Source: Fragosphaeria purpurea
Taxonomy: Eukaryota; Ascomycota; Sordariomycetes; Ophiostomatales; Ophiostomataceae
Assembly: GCA_002778095.1 (NCBI GenBank)
Contig: PCDL01000001.1
Location: 2,046,001-2,110,000 of the forward strand
Direction: 5' to 3'
DNA: 64,000 nt
In this document: positions 33,971-44,178 of the stretch, one piece after another
Layout: every line of letters starts with the position of its first letter
Numbering within the stretch: position 1 is the stretch's first letter
The notes under the pieces: generated by a model
Told to the model about the DNA's origin: nothing
Seen by the model: the letters and a program-made list of their open reading frames with translations, nothing else
Database searches by the model: none
Position numbers and translations under genes: made by a program

Positions 33971-35406
33971 TGTCTTGAAAAATGAAATTTTCTTAAAATT
34001 TTATAAAAGTGTGTTTCAGCTCTATTTGTTGAAATGATTTGCGATGATTTTGTATATCTGAACGTTTACAGATCAGACGGCATCCATCTCAAAAATCCAT
34101 CTGATTTCCTTTTGCTCAAATATTCGTTCTCTCTCCTATCATTATTGTAAACACTGCTCATCGTTCTTTCTCCTATCAATATTGTAAACACTGCTCATCG
34201 TTCTTTCTCCTATCAATGTTGTAAACACTACTCCATCATTCTTTCCTCTAAATTATTATTCTTTTACGGACAGACTCTGTTCTACAACCCTTCCTTCTTC
34301 ATCTTGGTTTGGTCAAGGGACTGCTCCTTCATTATTTTGGAGTACCACTTCAAGCAAGAAGCAGCCAGCCCTGTTTGAATTTCAATGTGTTTTTATCTTC
34401 TGTTGCGAAGAAACGACGTTAAACGCTCTTACCACATGAAATCCCTCGATTCAAGGGAATGAAATAAGGAGGGAAATTAGCAAGGTCGAGACCCAAGGTT
34501 TGACACTTGGCTTCCTTCCTTGAAGTTGGAGTATTTCTTGATGGCTTGCTTATTGCAGAAAGAAGACACAAAGCCACTTCGTATTTCAAAAGGCGATCGT
34601 ATGCTGTAGGTTACATTGCGCATTGGCAACTTCCAATAACAATAGTTACATTGATCATGCCTTCTTTCTCGGAGGTCTTGATTTCTTTCACAGTTATGGG
34701 TTATTTGCTTCAAAGAACATGCTACTTAGCTCTTTTCATGGCATTAGTTAGAAGCCTGTCTAGGGCAGTGTGATTTCTCGCAGGTCATCGATGTGTATAC
34801 ACATTGAGTAATACCGTTTCTTCGACAAATATGCTTGGACATGACGTTCGAGTCGACGCACTATTCTTGCTTCTTTCGTGCTTGCCGAGGCCATACTGTT
34901 TGGATCCTCACCAAGGCGGCCGAGTGTTGTTTCCTTTGGACGTACTGGAGCAATCGCTCGTTATTTGTTGGGCAATCACACCCCTTCTTTCTTTTCCCAG
35001 CCTCCATATCGTTGTCAAATTCAAATGTGAAATATCAGCAATATCGTCTTCATTACTTCCCCTTCTGAGCTACCGGATCCTTGTAATCGTAAGAGCATAA
35101 TATTGAGTTAGATAACAAGGTGTTCGACTATTTTCAAGCCTTCTCTAACCCTCCCAAGCCCTTGACGCAATAGCAGATACCGCGTTCTTTGCCACCTCTA
35201 CATCCAAAGCTTTTGGCTTGGATGAGTCGTCCTTCTCAAAAATATGGAATTTATTTCCCAGTCCAGTTATCATCTCGCTGCCCATTTGGTGTCAAGGAGG
35301 GTTCGTTTGATCTTGGAAAGGGCGATCATGTTTTATTCCAAACAAATGATGTATTGGGTGCCTTCAGAAAGGTACGCGGACCATGAGCAGCAGTGTATTC
35401 TCCCCT
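33971..35406. other. Intergenic region
   Basis: Apart from the 37-bp tandem repeat, no supported feature. Frames at 34507-34773 and 34804-35100 look like chance. Confidence 0.35.
34133..34243 (+). repeat. Three tandem copies of a 37-bp unit
   Basis: Units beginning CTCCTATCA at 34133, 34170 and 34207, each with TTGTAAACACT and CATCGTTCTTT. The third copy is diverged. No spacer or leader structure, so not a CRISPR array. Confidence 0.85.
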
Positions 35407-36939
35407 CTAATGTTTCCAGATTGCTATTCCGAGGCGCCTGTACAACGCATACCATCGATAGTTCGTCCTGCAGCTTGCGTCAGGGCACCAATAAACACAC
35501 TGCGTTCTTACATCGTCTGTAATATGCCACGAATGGGGGTCGAGTTTCCTAATCCAAGCACTGCTTGCCGGTGAGGTTGCCGAGACGAGGGTAATGAACT
35601 CCAAGTGGATGCTGTTTCCTTGGCGCCTCCAGAAACACGTGGCCCGGCAAATTGAACACTCCGCTGGATGATGAAAATAACCTTCTGGCCAGCCCAAAAA
35701 GCCAGGTTTCTCTCCATGGGGAAAATGAACTTCGTGATGACATCGGCAGCGCACCGGCCATGGGTTTGAATGTTGATGTGGCTGAACTTTATAGCCAGGC
35801 TCCAATTGGTCTGAGAAACAACTACACCAGCCAGGCTCAAGAGGCAGCAGCAGCTGACCGTCATCAATGCGCATATGTGGGCAAAGAAATGGTCCGGAGC
35901 TGGTGTCCACCGTCGCCAGAAAATCTCGAAAACGCTGCCGTGAAATTGGAAGCGCCGGGTCAATGTCGAAGAGATGATTGGCCCATGTTGATACTACAGC
36001 AACTCTGGGCCACAGAGAGCGCCTCTGGCTCACCGCCTCATACAAAGTTGGCGTCAGCTTGATTGGAGACGAGCTCGCCTTCAGGCTGTTGTAGCTGCCA
36101 GGCCAGTGGCATTTTTGCGGGCACACAAATGCTGGTAAATCTATGCCCAGCCTGCCTTTGAATTTGAGATCGTTATTTTTGTAAGCGCAATCAGTCCATG
36201 AGAGACTGAAGTGTGGACACAGTCGAAGGCAGCCCTTCCACCCGATACACTTGCGCCTCCACGTCCATCGCGAGCGCTGTGCAGCGGGAAACATTCCGCG
36301 TCTGTGGTATTGTTGGCAACCAGAACACCACAATGGCTTTCTCAGCCACCGCAGGCGTTCGTGGAGCTGACCTGACTCTTCAACTGTTCTGCATTGGTCG
36401 CACAGGTCCCGAATGTCTCGGCGGACGAGCGCTGCCCATTGCGGCCGAATAGCTTGTCTGTCACTTTGAGTACCATGGCATGGCCAGACTTGAATCTTAC
36501 CAAATTGTTCATCGAAAGGCTTTCTGCTGCGGTTGCAGTCTAAGGACGAGATCAACTCCGCAAAGAGGCTGCATGTCTGTCGAATCATTTGCTGGGAAAG
36601 GAAGTCCGCCTCGTCAAAGATTCGCAGCAAGAGCTCGTTTGGAAAACCGTAGAGTGCCGATTTTTGTTCATTTTCGTGCCTTCTGTCAAGCCAACTCTGA
36701 ACATGTTGGGGGGTGCATGTTGCTTGGCTGCCAACGTTTATCGCCTTTGTCACCTGGTTGGCTCTCGGTACTGGGGCTGCAGACGATGCAGCTGCAACAT
36801 CCTGAATGTTTGAACTGGGAGCAGTACTCTTGATTGTTGTCTTTGATAATTTGCGTCGTTGTGGCTTGAGATGTGTAGTTGTTGCGGGCAGGGGGACATC
36901 CCGCTGTCTGCGTCGGAACAAGTCATAAATTGCCTTCAT
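35407..36939 (-). CDS. F-box domain protein
   Basis: Intronless, 510 aa from ATG 36939. Residues about 95-132 (ALYGFPNELLLRIFDEADF and QMIRQTCSLFAEL) are an F-box, which docks on Skp1 in SCF ubiquitin ligases. The rest is Cys/Trp/His-rich, with pairs such as CSGCQ, CPQKC, CRCHHE and CSICRATC, but no canonical substrate-binding repeat (WD40, LRR). The N-terminal 90 residues are basic and Ser/Thr-rich. Large lineage-specific families of such F-box proteins are normal in Sordariomycetes. The substrate cannot be inferred. The neighbour at 38207 is divergent. Confidence 0.8.
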   Translation of the reverse strand: MKAIYDLFRRRQRDVPLPATTTHLKPQRRKLSKTTIKSTAPSSNIQDVAAASSAAPVPRANQVTKAINVGSQATCTPQHVQSWLDRRHENEQKSALYGFPNELLLRIFDEADFLSQQMIRQTCSLFAELISSLDCNRSRKPFDEQFGKIQVWPCHGTQSDRQAIRPQWAALVRRDIRDLCDQCRTVEESGQLHERLRWLRKPLWCSGCQQYHRRGMFPAAQRSRWTWRRKCIGWKGCLRLCPHFSLSWTDCAYKNNDLKFKGRLGIDLPAFVCPQKCHWPGSYNSLKASSSPIKLTPTLYEAVSQRRSLWPRVAVVSTWANHLFDIDPALPISRQRFRDFLATVDTSSGPFLCPHMRIDDGQLLLPLEPGWCSCFSDQLEPGYKVQPHQHSNPWPVRCRCHHEVHFPHGEKPGFLGWPEGYFHHPAECSICRATCFWRRQGNSIHLEFITLVSATSPASSAWIRKLDPHSWHITDDVRTQCVYWCPDASCRTNYRWYALYRRLGIAIWKH

Positions 36940-38206
36940 TCTCGAATTCTGTTGATGTTTTGTAAGCTATCCGATTTTGCAACTTGCCAGGCCGTTCATC
37001 CATCCTACCCAGACTCTTACCTGGTTGACCATGTGGTAGCTCAGCCCGTCAGTTGAGTCTGCAAAAGTGTTGACAATGATAGAAAACTCTTTCTGTCTAC
37101 ACAGCGATGTGTCATGGGTGAAGAGCTCCGGTGCGCCACACTAATGAGAAAGCTTTTTTTATATATGATGACTTGAAACTTCGCTGTCTTATTTTTACAT
37201 TTACAAAGAGGGCCGTCACATGGTAAGAGAGGGAAAAAAAAATAGACGGACGACTGTTAAGAAGACAAGGGGTAACATCGCAGAGTAGATTTCAACGCAA
37301 TTATATTTTTTTTTAAGGCGCCTAAACATCCTGCCATTCTGTTGTGGCCTTAGTGATTAATTGATTGACCGATTATTCAATCGCCGCGTCATACATACAT
37401 CCCTCGAACACCATCCGTATGTAGAGAGGAGGTGTTACGCATGTATCGGCGGACCGCGATTGAGTTTCATGATATCAGACGGCGGGGAGAAAGCAAGGGA
37501 CGAGGGCATAAGACTTCATATGAATTTTATAAGGCTGCATGAGGATACATGCTAGTCCCTGGTAGACAGACACAGTACTAGGATACAGATTCTTAGATTA
37601 ATTAAAAGAAAAGAGAAAGAATAAAAAGAAACTGGAGTGGTGATATTTACACCGGTGGCCCAGTGCGCGGTGCTTCGCATCCAGTTAGTCATGAAAGATT
37701 CAAATTAGTCATATGACAGCCACTTCACCGCCAACGCCCCGCAATGGGTAATTATTGGAAAAGTCAAAGAGTCCGTGACCACCACGTGACTAGAATTGCT
37801 CCTAACATACAACTGGTAAGCTTCTGCTACGGCGGCTAACTAGGCCGAAAGAAGCACATCGCAGATGCGACGGCGGGGATTGCGTGATCGGGTCAATAAA
37901 GAGCGCACGGCAGCACCCCATCTTTCGTTACCCAGCGTTTGCGGTAAGACGGCTTAAAAGAGGAGCTGGGCGGGAGTCGGGAAGAGAAACTAAACCCAGA
38001 GGGAGGAGGACCCTAGAATGATGTGCAAAGCTCGCCGGAATTTATTTTTACCTTTTTCTTTTTCTTTTTTTTCCTTTTCCTTTTCTTCCACGAGCTTCAA
38101 TTTGCTTCGTCGAGCGTTCTTTTGCAAGCTTTCCTGCCTTCTTCCGTCCTCGCTGCTTCACCGTCCTCCACCGGGTATCCACGTTGCCGAATTGCGTCCA
38201 GCGACC
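36940..38206. other. Divergent intergenic region
   Basis: No gene. It contains T- and A-runs (37152-37160, 37232-37243, 37308-37314). The frame upstream of 38207 is open to 38018 but encodes a Phe/Ser-rich translation of a T/C-rich leader, so I exclude it. Confidence 0.4.
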
Positions 38207-39352
38207 ATGTCGAAGATTTATGAGATCGATCCCGACGCGGACACGCTCGTGATCGTGCGGCCGCTGCAGGAGGACTTTGCGCCGTGGCCGGTGGACGAGA
38301 AGAAGACGGCGTCGATTGCGACGACGACGACGACGACGACGAAGCAGACGAACGGCCACATCAACGGCGCCAGCCCCGCCGAGGTGCGCATCAAGGTCTC
38401 CTCGAAGCACCTGAGTCTGGCGTCGCCGCACTTCCGCGACCGGTTGGCCTGGCGGTTGGCCGGCCGCAGCGGCGGATACAACGGCGGCAAACACGGCAAC
38501 GACGAGGACACGGTCCACGCCGACGGCCGCGTGCACGTGGTGCTCGACGGGCTCGACGCGGCCGCCGTGATCGCCGTGTTCAACATTGTGCACGGGCGCG
38601 GCGGGCGCGACCGCGTGCCCAAGGCGGTGGATCTCGAGGCCCTGGCGCGCATCGCCGTCGTCGTCGACCGGTTCCGGTTGCAGGACGCCGTTGAGCTGTA
38701 CGCAGAACGCTGGGTCGACGAGCTGTACCGGCGGCGCGGCGTGACGTCGCCGTCGAGCACAGCGGGTCGCGCTGCCGGGTCGCAGCAGCGCGATCTCGCG
38801 CTCTGGATCTACGTCGCGTACGTGTTCCAGCGCGCCGACATCTTCCGCGAGGCCACCAAAGTCACGGCCACCCAGAGCACGGGGCCGTTGCCGGCGTTGC
38901 CGCACCTGCCGCTGCGCGCCAAGATCGTACACGACGTCGACGCGCAGCGGCAGGCGGTGATTGCGCAGGCGCTGGACCTGTTGCAGGCCGCGGTGGACCA
39001 GCTGGTGGCGGCTTCGGACGAGTCCGAGGATGCGCGTGGTGGTGGTGTGACCAACACAAGCGACACCAACACGGACGCCTTCCTCCTCGGCACGCTCCTG
39101 CGCACGCTGCACCGCAACCGGCTGTTCTGGCCGCGGCCGAACGCGCCGTACGTGGGCGTGTCGGTGGCGGCCATCACGCGGGCGGCGCACGAGGTGCAGA
39201 CGCAGGTGTGGCGGCTGGCGGCGCGGGTGGGCGACACGACGCGCAGCAACCGGACCAACAACAAGCTGCTGCTGACGCCGCAGCTGGACACGCTCCGGGC
39301 CAGCATTGCGGGCCTCGACCTGACGAGCGAGCTCGGCTACCCCCTGTATTGA
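38207..39352 (+). CDS. BTB/POZ-like domain protein
   Basis: Intronless, 381 aa from ATG 38207 (context CAGCGACCATG). The N-terminus DTLVIVRPL, a Thr run from an (ACG)n microsatellite (38319-38342), then VRIKVSSKHLSLASPHFRDRL at 60-80, AAAVIAVFNIVHG and the helix LEALARIAVVVDRFRLQDAV match the degenerate BTB-like fold found in many Pezizomycotina proteins. The helical C-terminal half (VAYVFQRADIFREATKV) is usual for this group. BTB domains mediate dimerisation and Cul3 binding; no DNA-binding or kelch module is present. The role is unknown. Extremely GC-rich third positions. Confidence 0.78.
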   Translation: MSKIYEIDPDADTLVIVRPLQEDFAPWPVDEKKTASIATTTTTTTKQTNGHINGASPAEVRIKVSSKHLSLASPHFRDRLAWRLAGRSGGYNGGKHGNDEDTVHADGRVHVVLDGLDAAAVIAVFNIVHGRGGRDRVPKAVDLEALARIAVVVDRFRLQDAVELYAERWVDELYRRRGVTSPSSTAGRAAGSQQRDLALWIYVAYVFQRADIFREATKVTATQSTGPLPALPHLPLRAKIVHDVDAQRQAVIAQALDLLQAAVDQLVAASDESEDARGGGVTNTSDTNTDAFLLGTLLRTLHRNRLFWPRPNAPYVGVSVAAITRAAHEVQTQVWRLAARVGDTTRSNRTNNKLLLTPQLDTLRASIAGLDLTSELGYPLY

Positions 39353-40427
39353 AGGGAGGCGCGGGCCACCAGGCCCGCGGCAAGCACGCCACCAAGCGAG
39401 GCGCCGAATCCAGACGCGGACTCGGACCCCAACCGGTGTATGGACGACACGAACGACACGGACGATGTCAACCGCCACCGGACGTGCGCAGAACGAAATG
39501 ATGTCGGCGTTGTCGTGGACATCGGGTTGGAAGACACAGTGCAGGGAGATGGCGTGGACATTCTACGGGCTTCGAAGAAGCCTACAGTGAGGAGGGGGCA
39601 GACCACCTACGACAACGGCCGTGACTTGGATAGTGAGCTCGACCGCGTGCTTGCTTTTTGGTGTGTGTTTTTGGTTTCGATTGGTTCTATTGTCCTGTTT
39701 CATTTTGTTTTCTCGCCCGTTCTGCGAAAAAGCCGCATTCTGTTGCTCGTACTGCTTTGGATACCAGTTGTATGTTAGGAGCTACGTGTTTTTCTTGAGC
39801 CTGATTCAATATTTGGCTTTCTTTTGTGATTTTCAAAGGTGCAAATAGGAATTCTCGTTCCAAATAATACTTACGCATTGGTCGTCCGCCATGTGGCCTG
39901 GCTTGTGACGCGGAGCGTCTTTACGTTATTCCAATACGGTTACTCCTTGCTTTATTTCATCGAACCGATGAGCTATTATGAACGAGACGTCGTATTGCAT
40001 TATTATTGAACGTTTGCTCCTAGAAGAAACAAATAAACTTCGAGGCAACTCGAGTTCACGCTTCCTCTTACTTGGCAACGGAGCTCACCGGCAGGCCGGC
40101 TTCCAATGGAAGCGCCATTAGCCGGCGCAGTTCGTCTAGCCCGAGACACTCCCATCATTGTGCCGCCGCCTCTACGTTTGTGTACGTTCCCTGAAATGTT
40201 GCCCCTTCCCATTCTGTGCAAAGGTGGCAGGTTTTCCCAGGGTCGCATCACGGGAAAAATGCCGCCATAGCCCGATTGAGCAGGTAGCCAAGAAGTCTGA
40301 CTCACATGGAACAGCGCAAGTAGATAAACTAGGGTACACGCAAAAGTTGACCTGACCCAACTCTATATAAACTGGGCAGGCAAACTGTTTATGCCTCTAT
40401 TACTTTATTGTTCAGAAAACGTCACCG
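39353..40427. other. Intergenic region
   Basis: Two overlapping frames on opposite strands (39440-39778 + and 39337-39606 -) each end in hydrophobic segments, but neither has homology or a convincing start. It holds the TATA element at 40364. Confidence 0.35.
40364..40371 (+). promoter_or_regulatory. TATA box of the GNAT gene
   Basis: TATATAAA lies 64 bp upstream of the ATG at 40428. The short distance implies a very short leader, or initiation at the second ATG (40479). Confidence 0.5.
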
Positions 40428-41183
40428 ATGGCCAACCAACTTATAAGCAATTCCCAGTCTACCGGTAACCTCCAGATTATGGCGTCTTCGGCGAGCTCAA
40501 AGCCACCCCGGGTATCGGTAAAGACCACTCTGCCGGTCCGTCCATTGCCACCAAATTCTAGCCGGCCTGCGGTCACGTCCGATCGCTTGCTCATTCGAGC
40601 TCTTGTTCCCGAAGACCTCCAAGGCCTGCACGTGTTGCGGACACAGCCCGAAGTCATGGCAAGGACCACCCAGCTGAGGGTCGACAACAGTCTCGAGGAG
40701 ACGAAGCCAGCTCTCGACCGATTCCTCCCTCCCAACGATGAAGCGACGTTTCATTTCGCCATCTGTCTCAAAGACACAGGCGAGCTGACCGGTCTCGGAG
40801 GCTGCCATGGGCTCGCCGGTACGTTCGGCTGGCCCATCATTGGCTACATGTTTCGCAAAGAGTTTTGGGGCCAAGGACTCGCCACCGAGTTTCTTCGTGC
40901 CTGGCTGGGAATGTGGTGCAAACTACCCCGAGAGGAAGCAGTGATCGATGCTGATCTACGCACGGTCCCTGACGGGGGTGGTCTCGTGCCCGAACAGGTG
41001 ACTGCGCTTGTGATCTTGGACAACGTCGGTAGCCAGGGAGTCCTCAAGAAGTGCGGTTTTGAGAATTTTACATCATGGCCCGAGACCGACTTGAGAAAGC
41101 CCGAGGTTGATGTGTTGATTCTAGGGTTCAGGTACTTTCCAGGCAAGGAGTCGGAAACCGAAAGCGGTAGAGCCGTTCTATAA
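40428..41183 (+). CDS. GNAT-family N-acetyltransferase (RimJ/RimL-like)
   Basis: Intronless, 251 aa; an internal ATG at 40479 (residue 18) would give 234 aa. The fold starts at SDRLLIRALVPEDLQGLHVL (51-70), typical of Acetyltransf_3. Strands FHFAICLKDTGELTGLGGC follow, and IIGYMFRKEFWGQGLATE (137-154) holds motif A with the acetyl-CoA pyrophosphate-binding Q-x-x-G-x-A-like loop WGQGLA. The C-terminal part (VILDNVGSQGVLKKCGFE) is motif B, where the Asn-x-x-S-x-x-V-x-x-K-x-G-F pattern is classical. Members acetylate amino groups of proteins, amino acids or small molecules; the acceptor is unknown. No neighbouring gene suggests a pathway. Confidence 0.85.
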   Translation: MANQLISNSQSTGNLQIMASSASSKPPRVSVKTTLPVRPLPPNSSRPAVTSDRLLIRALVPEDLQGLHVLRTQPEVMARTTQLRVDNSLEETKPALDRFLPPNDEATFHFAICLKDTGELTGLGGCHGLAGTFGWPIIGYMFRKEFWGQGLATEFLRAWLGMWCKLPREEAVIDADLRTVPDGGGLVPEQVTALVILDNVGSQGVLKKCGFENFTSWPETDLRKPEVDVLILGFRYFPGKESETESGRAVL

Positions 41184-43058
41184 GAATGTGATGCGATTCG
41201 TGATTCGTTGTATTTGATGATGAATGGTAAGGAGACTTGTTAGGTACATAACGTTATTCCACCCGAAAAGCCTCATTGACGTCCCTGCAAATCAGGACCC
41301 GGTTTTGGGGGCCAAACACAGGCGCTATACAGCCTGGCACAGGCGCAAGTCATGCCCTGCACAGGCTTCCACAGGCGTTCACACTTGTGCGCCGTCTACG
41401 CCACAGCAAGCAGGTGTACGGTTATAAGGACATAGATCCAAGCATACGGCCTCAGCTATTAACGAGGGACCCAAAACGTGGAAACGCTCTTTAGCAGAGG
41501 AAACCGTAAGTAGGTCCTGGCGAGTGGTATACAGGCTTTTGTTATTACGATTCTGACCACCACGAGGCCAGAAAGGAGACCCAAAGGTGGTTAAAAACGG
41601 CACAAAGACGGCCAGCATAAATAGTGCTGGATAGATAGCCAGCACAAAGGATACTGGTACTAATTAAGGCACCGCATTTACTAACGCACCGCGCGTACGT
41701 ATTCGCTACCTTAAGCACGTATTTCGTACCTTTCTTACTTCTTTTTCATTTTTGTCTCCCATCTTCTCTCTTTTCTTTGAAAAGACTGGAAAAGCACACA
41801 TCATATATTTTATCACCAAATAGCCAACGTATACTAAAACCATAGAGGCGTTTTATCTTACCACGGTTTCTAGGTGACTTTTATATATGTCTTTCCGTAT
41901 CTGACCACCTGCGGCAACCAAAGCCTTACCGTGGTCAGAATACGCGTAACAGCTAAAACCTGTAGACGGAGAGGCAAATGGGCCAGGCTGTAGGAAAAGA
42001 CGACGTAGTGCGCTGTACAACAACTGAAAAATAAATACAGGAGCAATTGTATCTCACGGGGACAGACCGACATCAAACGACGAAGACAAGAACTTATAAA
42101 AAAAACTGGAGAAACCGTATAATACGGACCCTGGAAGATCACCTCAGACATTCAGGAACCCCGGGCTGCAGAAGAAGGGCGTAACAACGAATAAAATGCG
42201 GGCCAAAGAATGTGAATACAATACACTTTAGTAGCAATCCGCACCTACGCTTAAACTCACCAGATGTTCTAAAGACTACTTTTGGTGGCCAGGCTCTCTG
42301 CTCCCATCCCGTCTTTCCACAGTATCCCCTATGGCAGGCTCTTTTTCATGGCTTCCAAGACGGTTGGTATTTGCGTGGCCCCGATTTTCCACAGGTTTCC
42401 TCACGCGCTCTCACCAAAGAATTTTCCTTACCGAAGGAACCTCTTCTAGGCTTTCCAAAACAGCGAAAGCTCATCTCGCCTCGCCGTCCGTGCCCAGAAA
42501 ACCCTCTGAAATCTGCAGTCAGAGGCGCCGTACTTACCTGAACTTGATCCCCTATGCGTACCATGCACCAACCCGCTGTACTTTCCTGAGCCCGAGCCCG
42601 AGCCCTTGGGCCTTCGAGATTCTGGCCTTTCGTGTTTCACCCAATGAGCTGGAGAATAATTGTCTGGTGCTGTCGTCTAGGAGACGTCGACATCGTCGTC
42701 CGAGGACCCAGGACGGCTTCCGTACCTCCATGATCACCCACAACACTTCAAGGGCCAGAAGAGGTACGGGACAGGGTACATATGCTAGTTGTTGAGGAAG
42801 GAAAAAAGCTCAAACTTAAATTATTGGCCAAGCAGCGAAAATGAAAACAATCACATCTACACAAGCTAGAAAATGCATAAAAAAATAACCCAAGCAACAA
42901 ATCAATTCAAGCCGCAAGATGCCTTCTTACAATTCAACAGAACAGTGCGCAACGACAGAAGACAATGTAAACACAAGACGAGCGAAAACTAGCGGTGCCC
43001 ACTTCCGCACGAGAGCGGATCCCAGCTAGCACTCGTCCGCCGCGGTCTGAACACCGCC
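41184..43058. other. Intergenic region with possible repeat remnants
   Basis: No supported gene. 41290-41420 repeats the word ACAGGCG/CACAGGCG several times, and 41640-41735 is rich in TACG/ACGC words reminiscent of decayed repeat DNA. 42212-42795 carries overlapping frames on both strands, including a GAGCCC hexamer run near 42588-42605, with no domain. Confidence 0.3.
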
Positions 43059-44178
43059 TCAGTAACCAGGGCCTCCAGGGATCTCGCCCAAAATAGCGTC
43101 GGCTTCGTCGTCCGAATAGCCCATCGAAATCAGTCTCACCCATTGAAATTGCCTCTCCCACTGCTGGCGCTGGACCGCCCACTGCGGGTTGTGCAGAAGC
43201 TGCTGCTGACGCGCGAGCGCTGCCTGCTCCCGCGGCGACATCGGCTTGTACGGGAGGGCGTGGTCCGCGATTTCCTCGAAACGCGAGCATGCCAGGTCCC
43301 AGAACTTGCCCCTGCTCATCTTGAGCTCCGTGACGTAGATTTTCGTAATTTCCGAGCTGGTGGGGGGCACGGGGTGGCCATAGGAAGCCGCCAGCTGGTC
43401 GAGGGCCACTATTTCCTCGTGCGGGATTTCTGTGCGTTTGCGGAAGTTGTTGCCGATTGCGTTGTGGAAGCCGTTGCCCGTTACGAACAGATTGTAGTTG
43501 ATTAGACGAATGTTAGTTACAGCTTCGCCGCTGAAATACCAGCTGACGAACCCTAGCGAAGTGAGGCGGATCATAGCCTGAGATCTGGAGGTGGTGGTTA
43601 GCGCCGTGTTATTGTTAGGTATAAGTAGCCGGCGCGGCCTTAGCAGGAGAAGGAAGAAGCGGGGAAATAAAATAAGAAAGGATTAAGAGGGAAAGAGCGA
43701 CTACTAACATAAAGTCCCGGCAGCCCGCCAACTGCCCGTCCGGGCCGTTAGTGGTGTCAGCCACTTCGAAACTGTACGCCGTCATATCGCCCTGGTGTTG
43801 CCCGGAACACAAAGCATGCCGCCCCCGGAGCACATCGATCCAGTCACCCACGGTGTACTGGTCCGCCACCGGAAACTGGAATGAGATCGCGGCACTATGG
43901 CTGGACTCGAGGTAGGGGAGCAGTTTGATAAAGAAATAGCCGATTTCGTCAACACGTTCGCAGTCCATGCTGAGGCGGCAGCTCTTATACGTGGCTTTCT
44001 CTGTGCTGACTGTCCTGTGGACATTGAGCTTGAACACAACGTGGGGCTTGATGCTGCCAGGGCGCAGGAACTCTACATAACACTGGACGACCCTGCGCGT
44101 GAGAAACTTTTTTAAAGGCTCGTCGAGTCCATCCTCTATGTGGCGCAAGTGGTACCGGATGCTCGAGTCCAGAGGCAT
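43059..44178 (-). CDS. Hypothetical protein with UBA-like C-terminus
   Basis: Two exons, 43709-44178 and 43059-43584, joined by a 124-bp GT-AG intron (GTTAGT...CTCCAG, branch GCTAAC), 331 aa, in phase at RDF-I-SQAMIRL. The start MPLDSSIRYHLRHIEDGLDE is preceded by a T/C-rich leader. The first half has alternating strands (CYVEFLRPGSIKPHVVFKLNV, SAAISFQFPVADQY). The second half is helical and Gln-rich (REQAALARQQQLL). The tail RLISMGYSDDEADAILGEI resembles a UBA-type three-helix ubiquitin-binding patch with its MGY/F loop, but this is a short match. I do not recognise the family. Confidence 0.65.

Noticed and set aside
34133..34243. Short regularly spaced repeats as a CRISPR array
   Set aside because: Units are contiguous with no unique spacers, the genome is eukaryotic and there are no cas genes.
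38048..39478. 476-codon minus-strand frame opposite the BTB-like gene
   Set aside because: Antisense shadow caused by strong GC3 bias; Arg/Val/His-rich translation without a domain.
39337..39606. 89-codon minus-strand frame with hydrophobic C-terminus as a small GPI protein
   Set aside because: No signal peptide and it overlaps the 3' end of the BTB-like gene; composition is explained by the opposite-strand GC bias.
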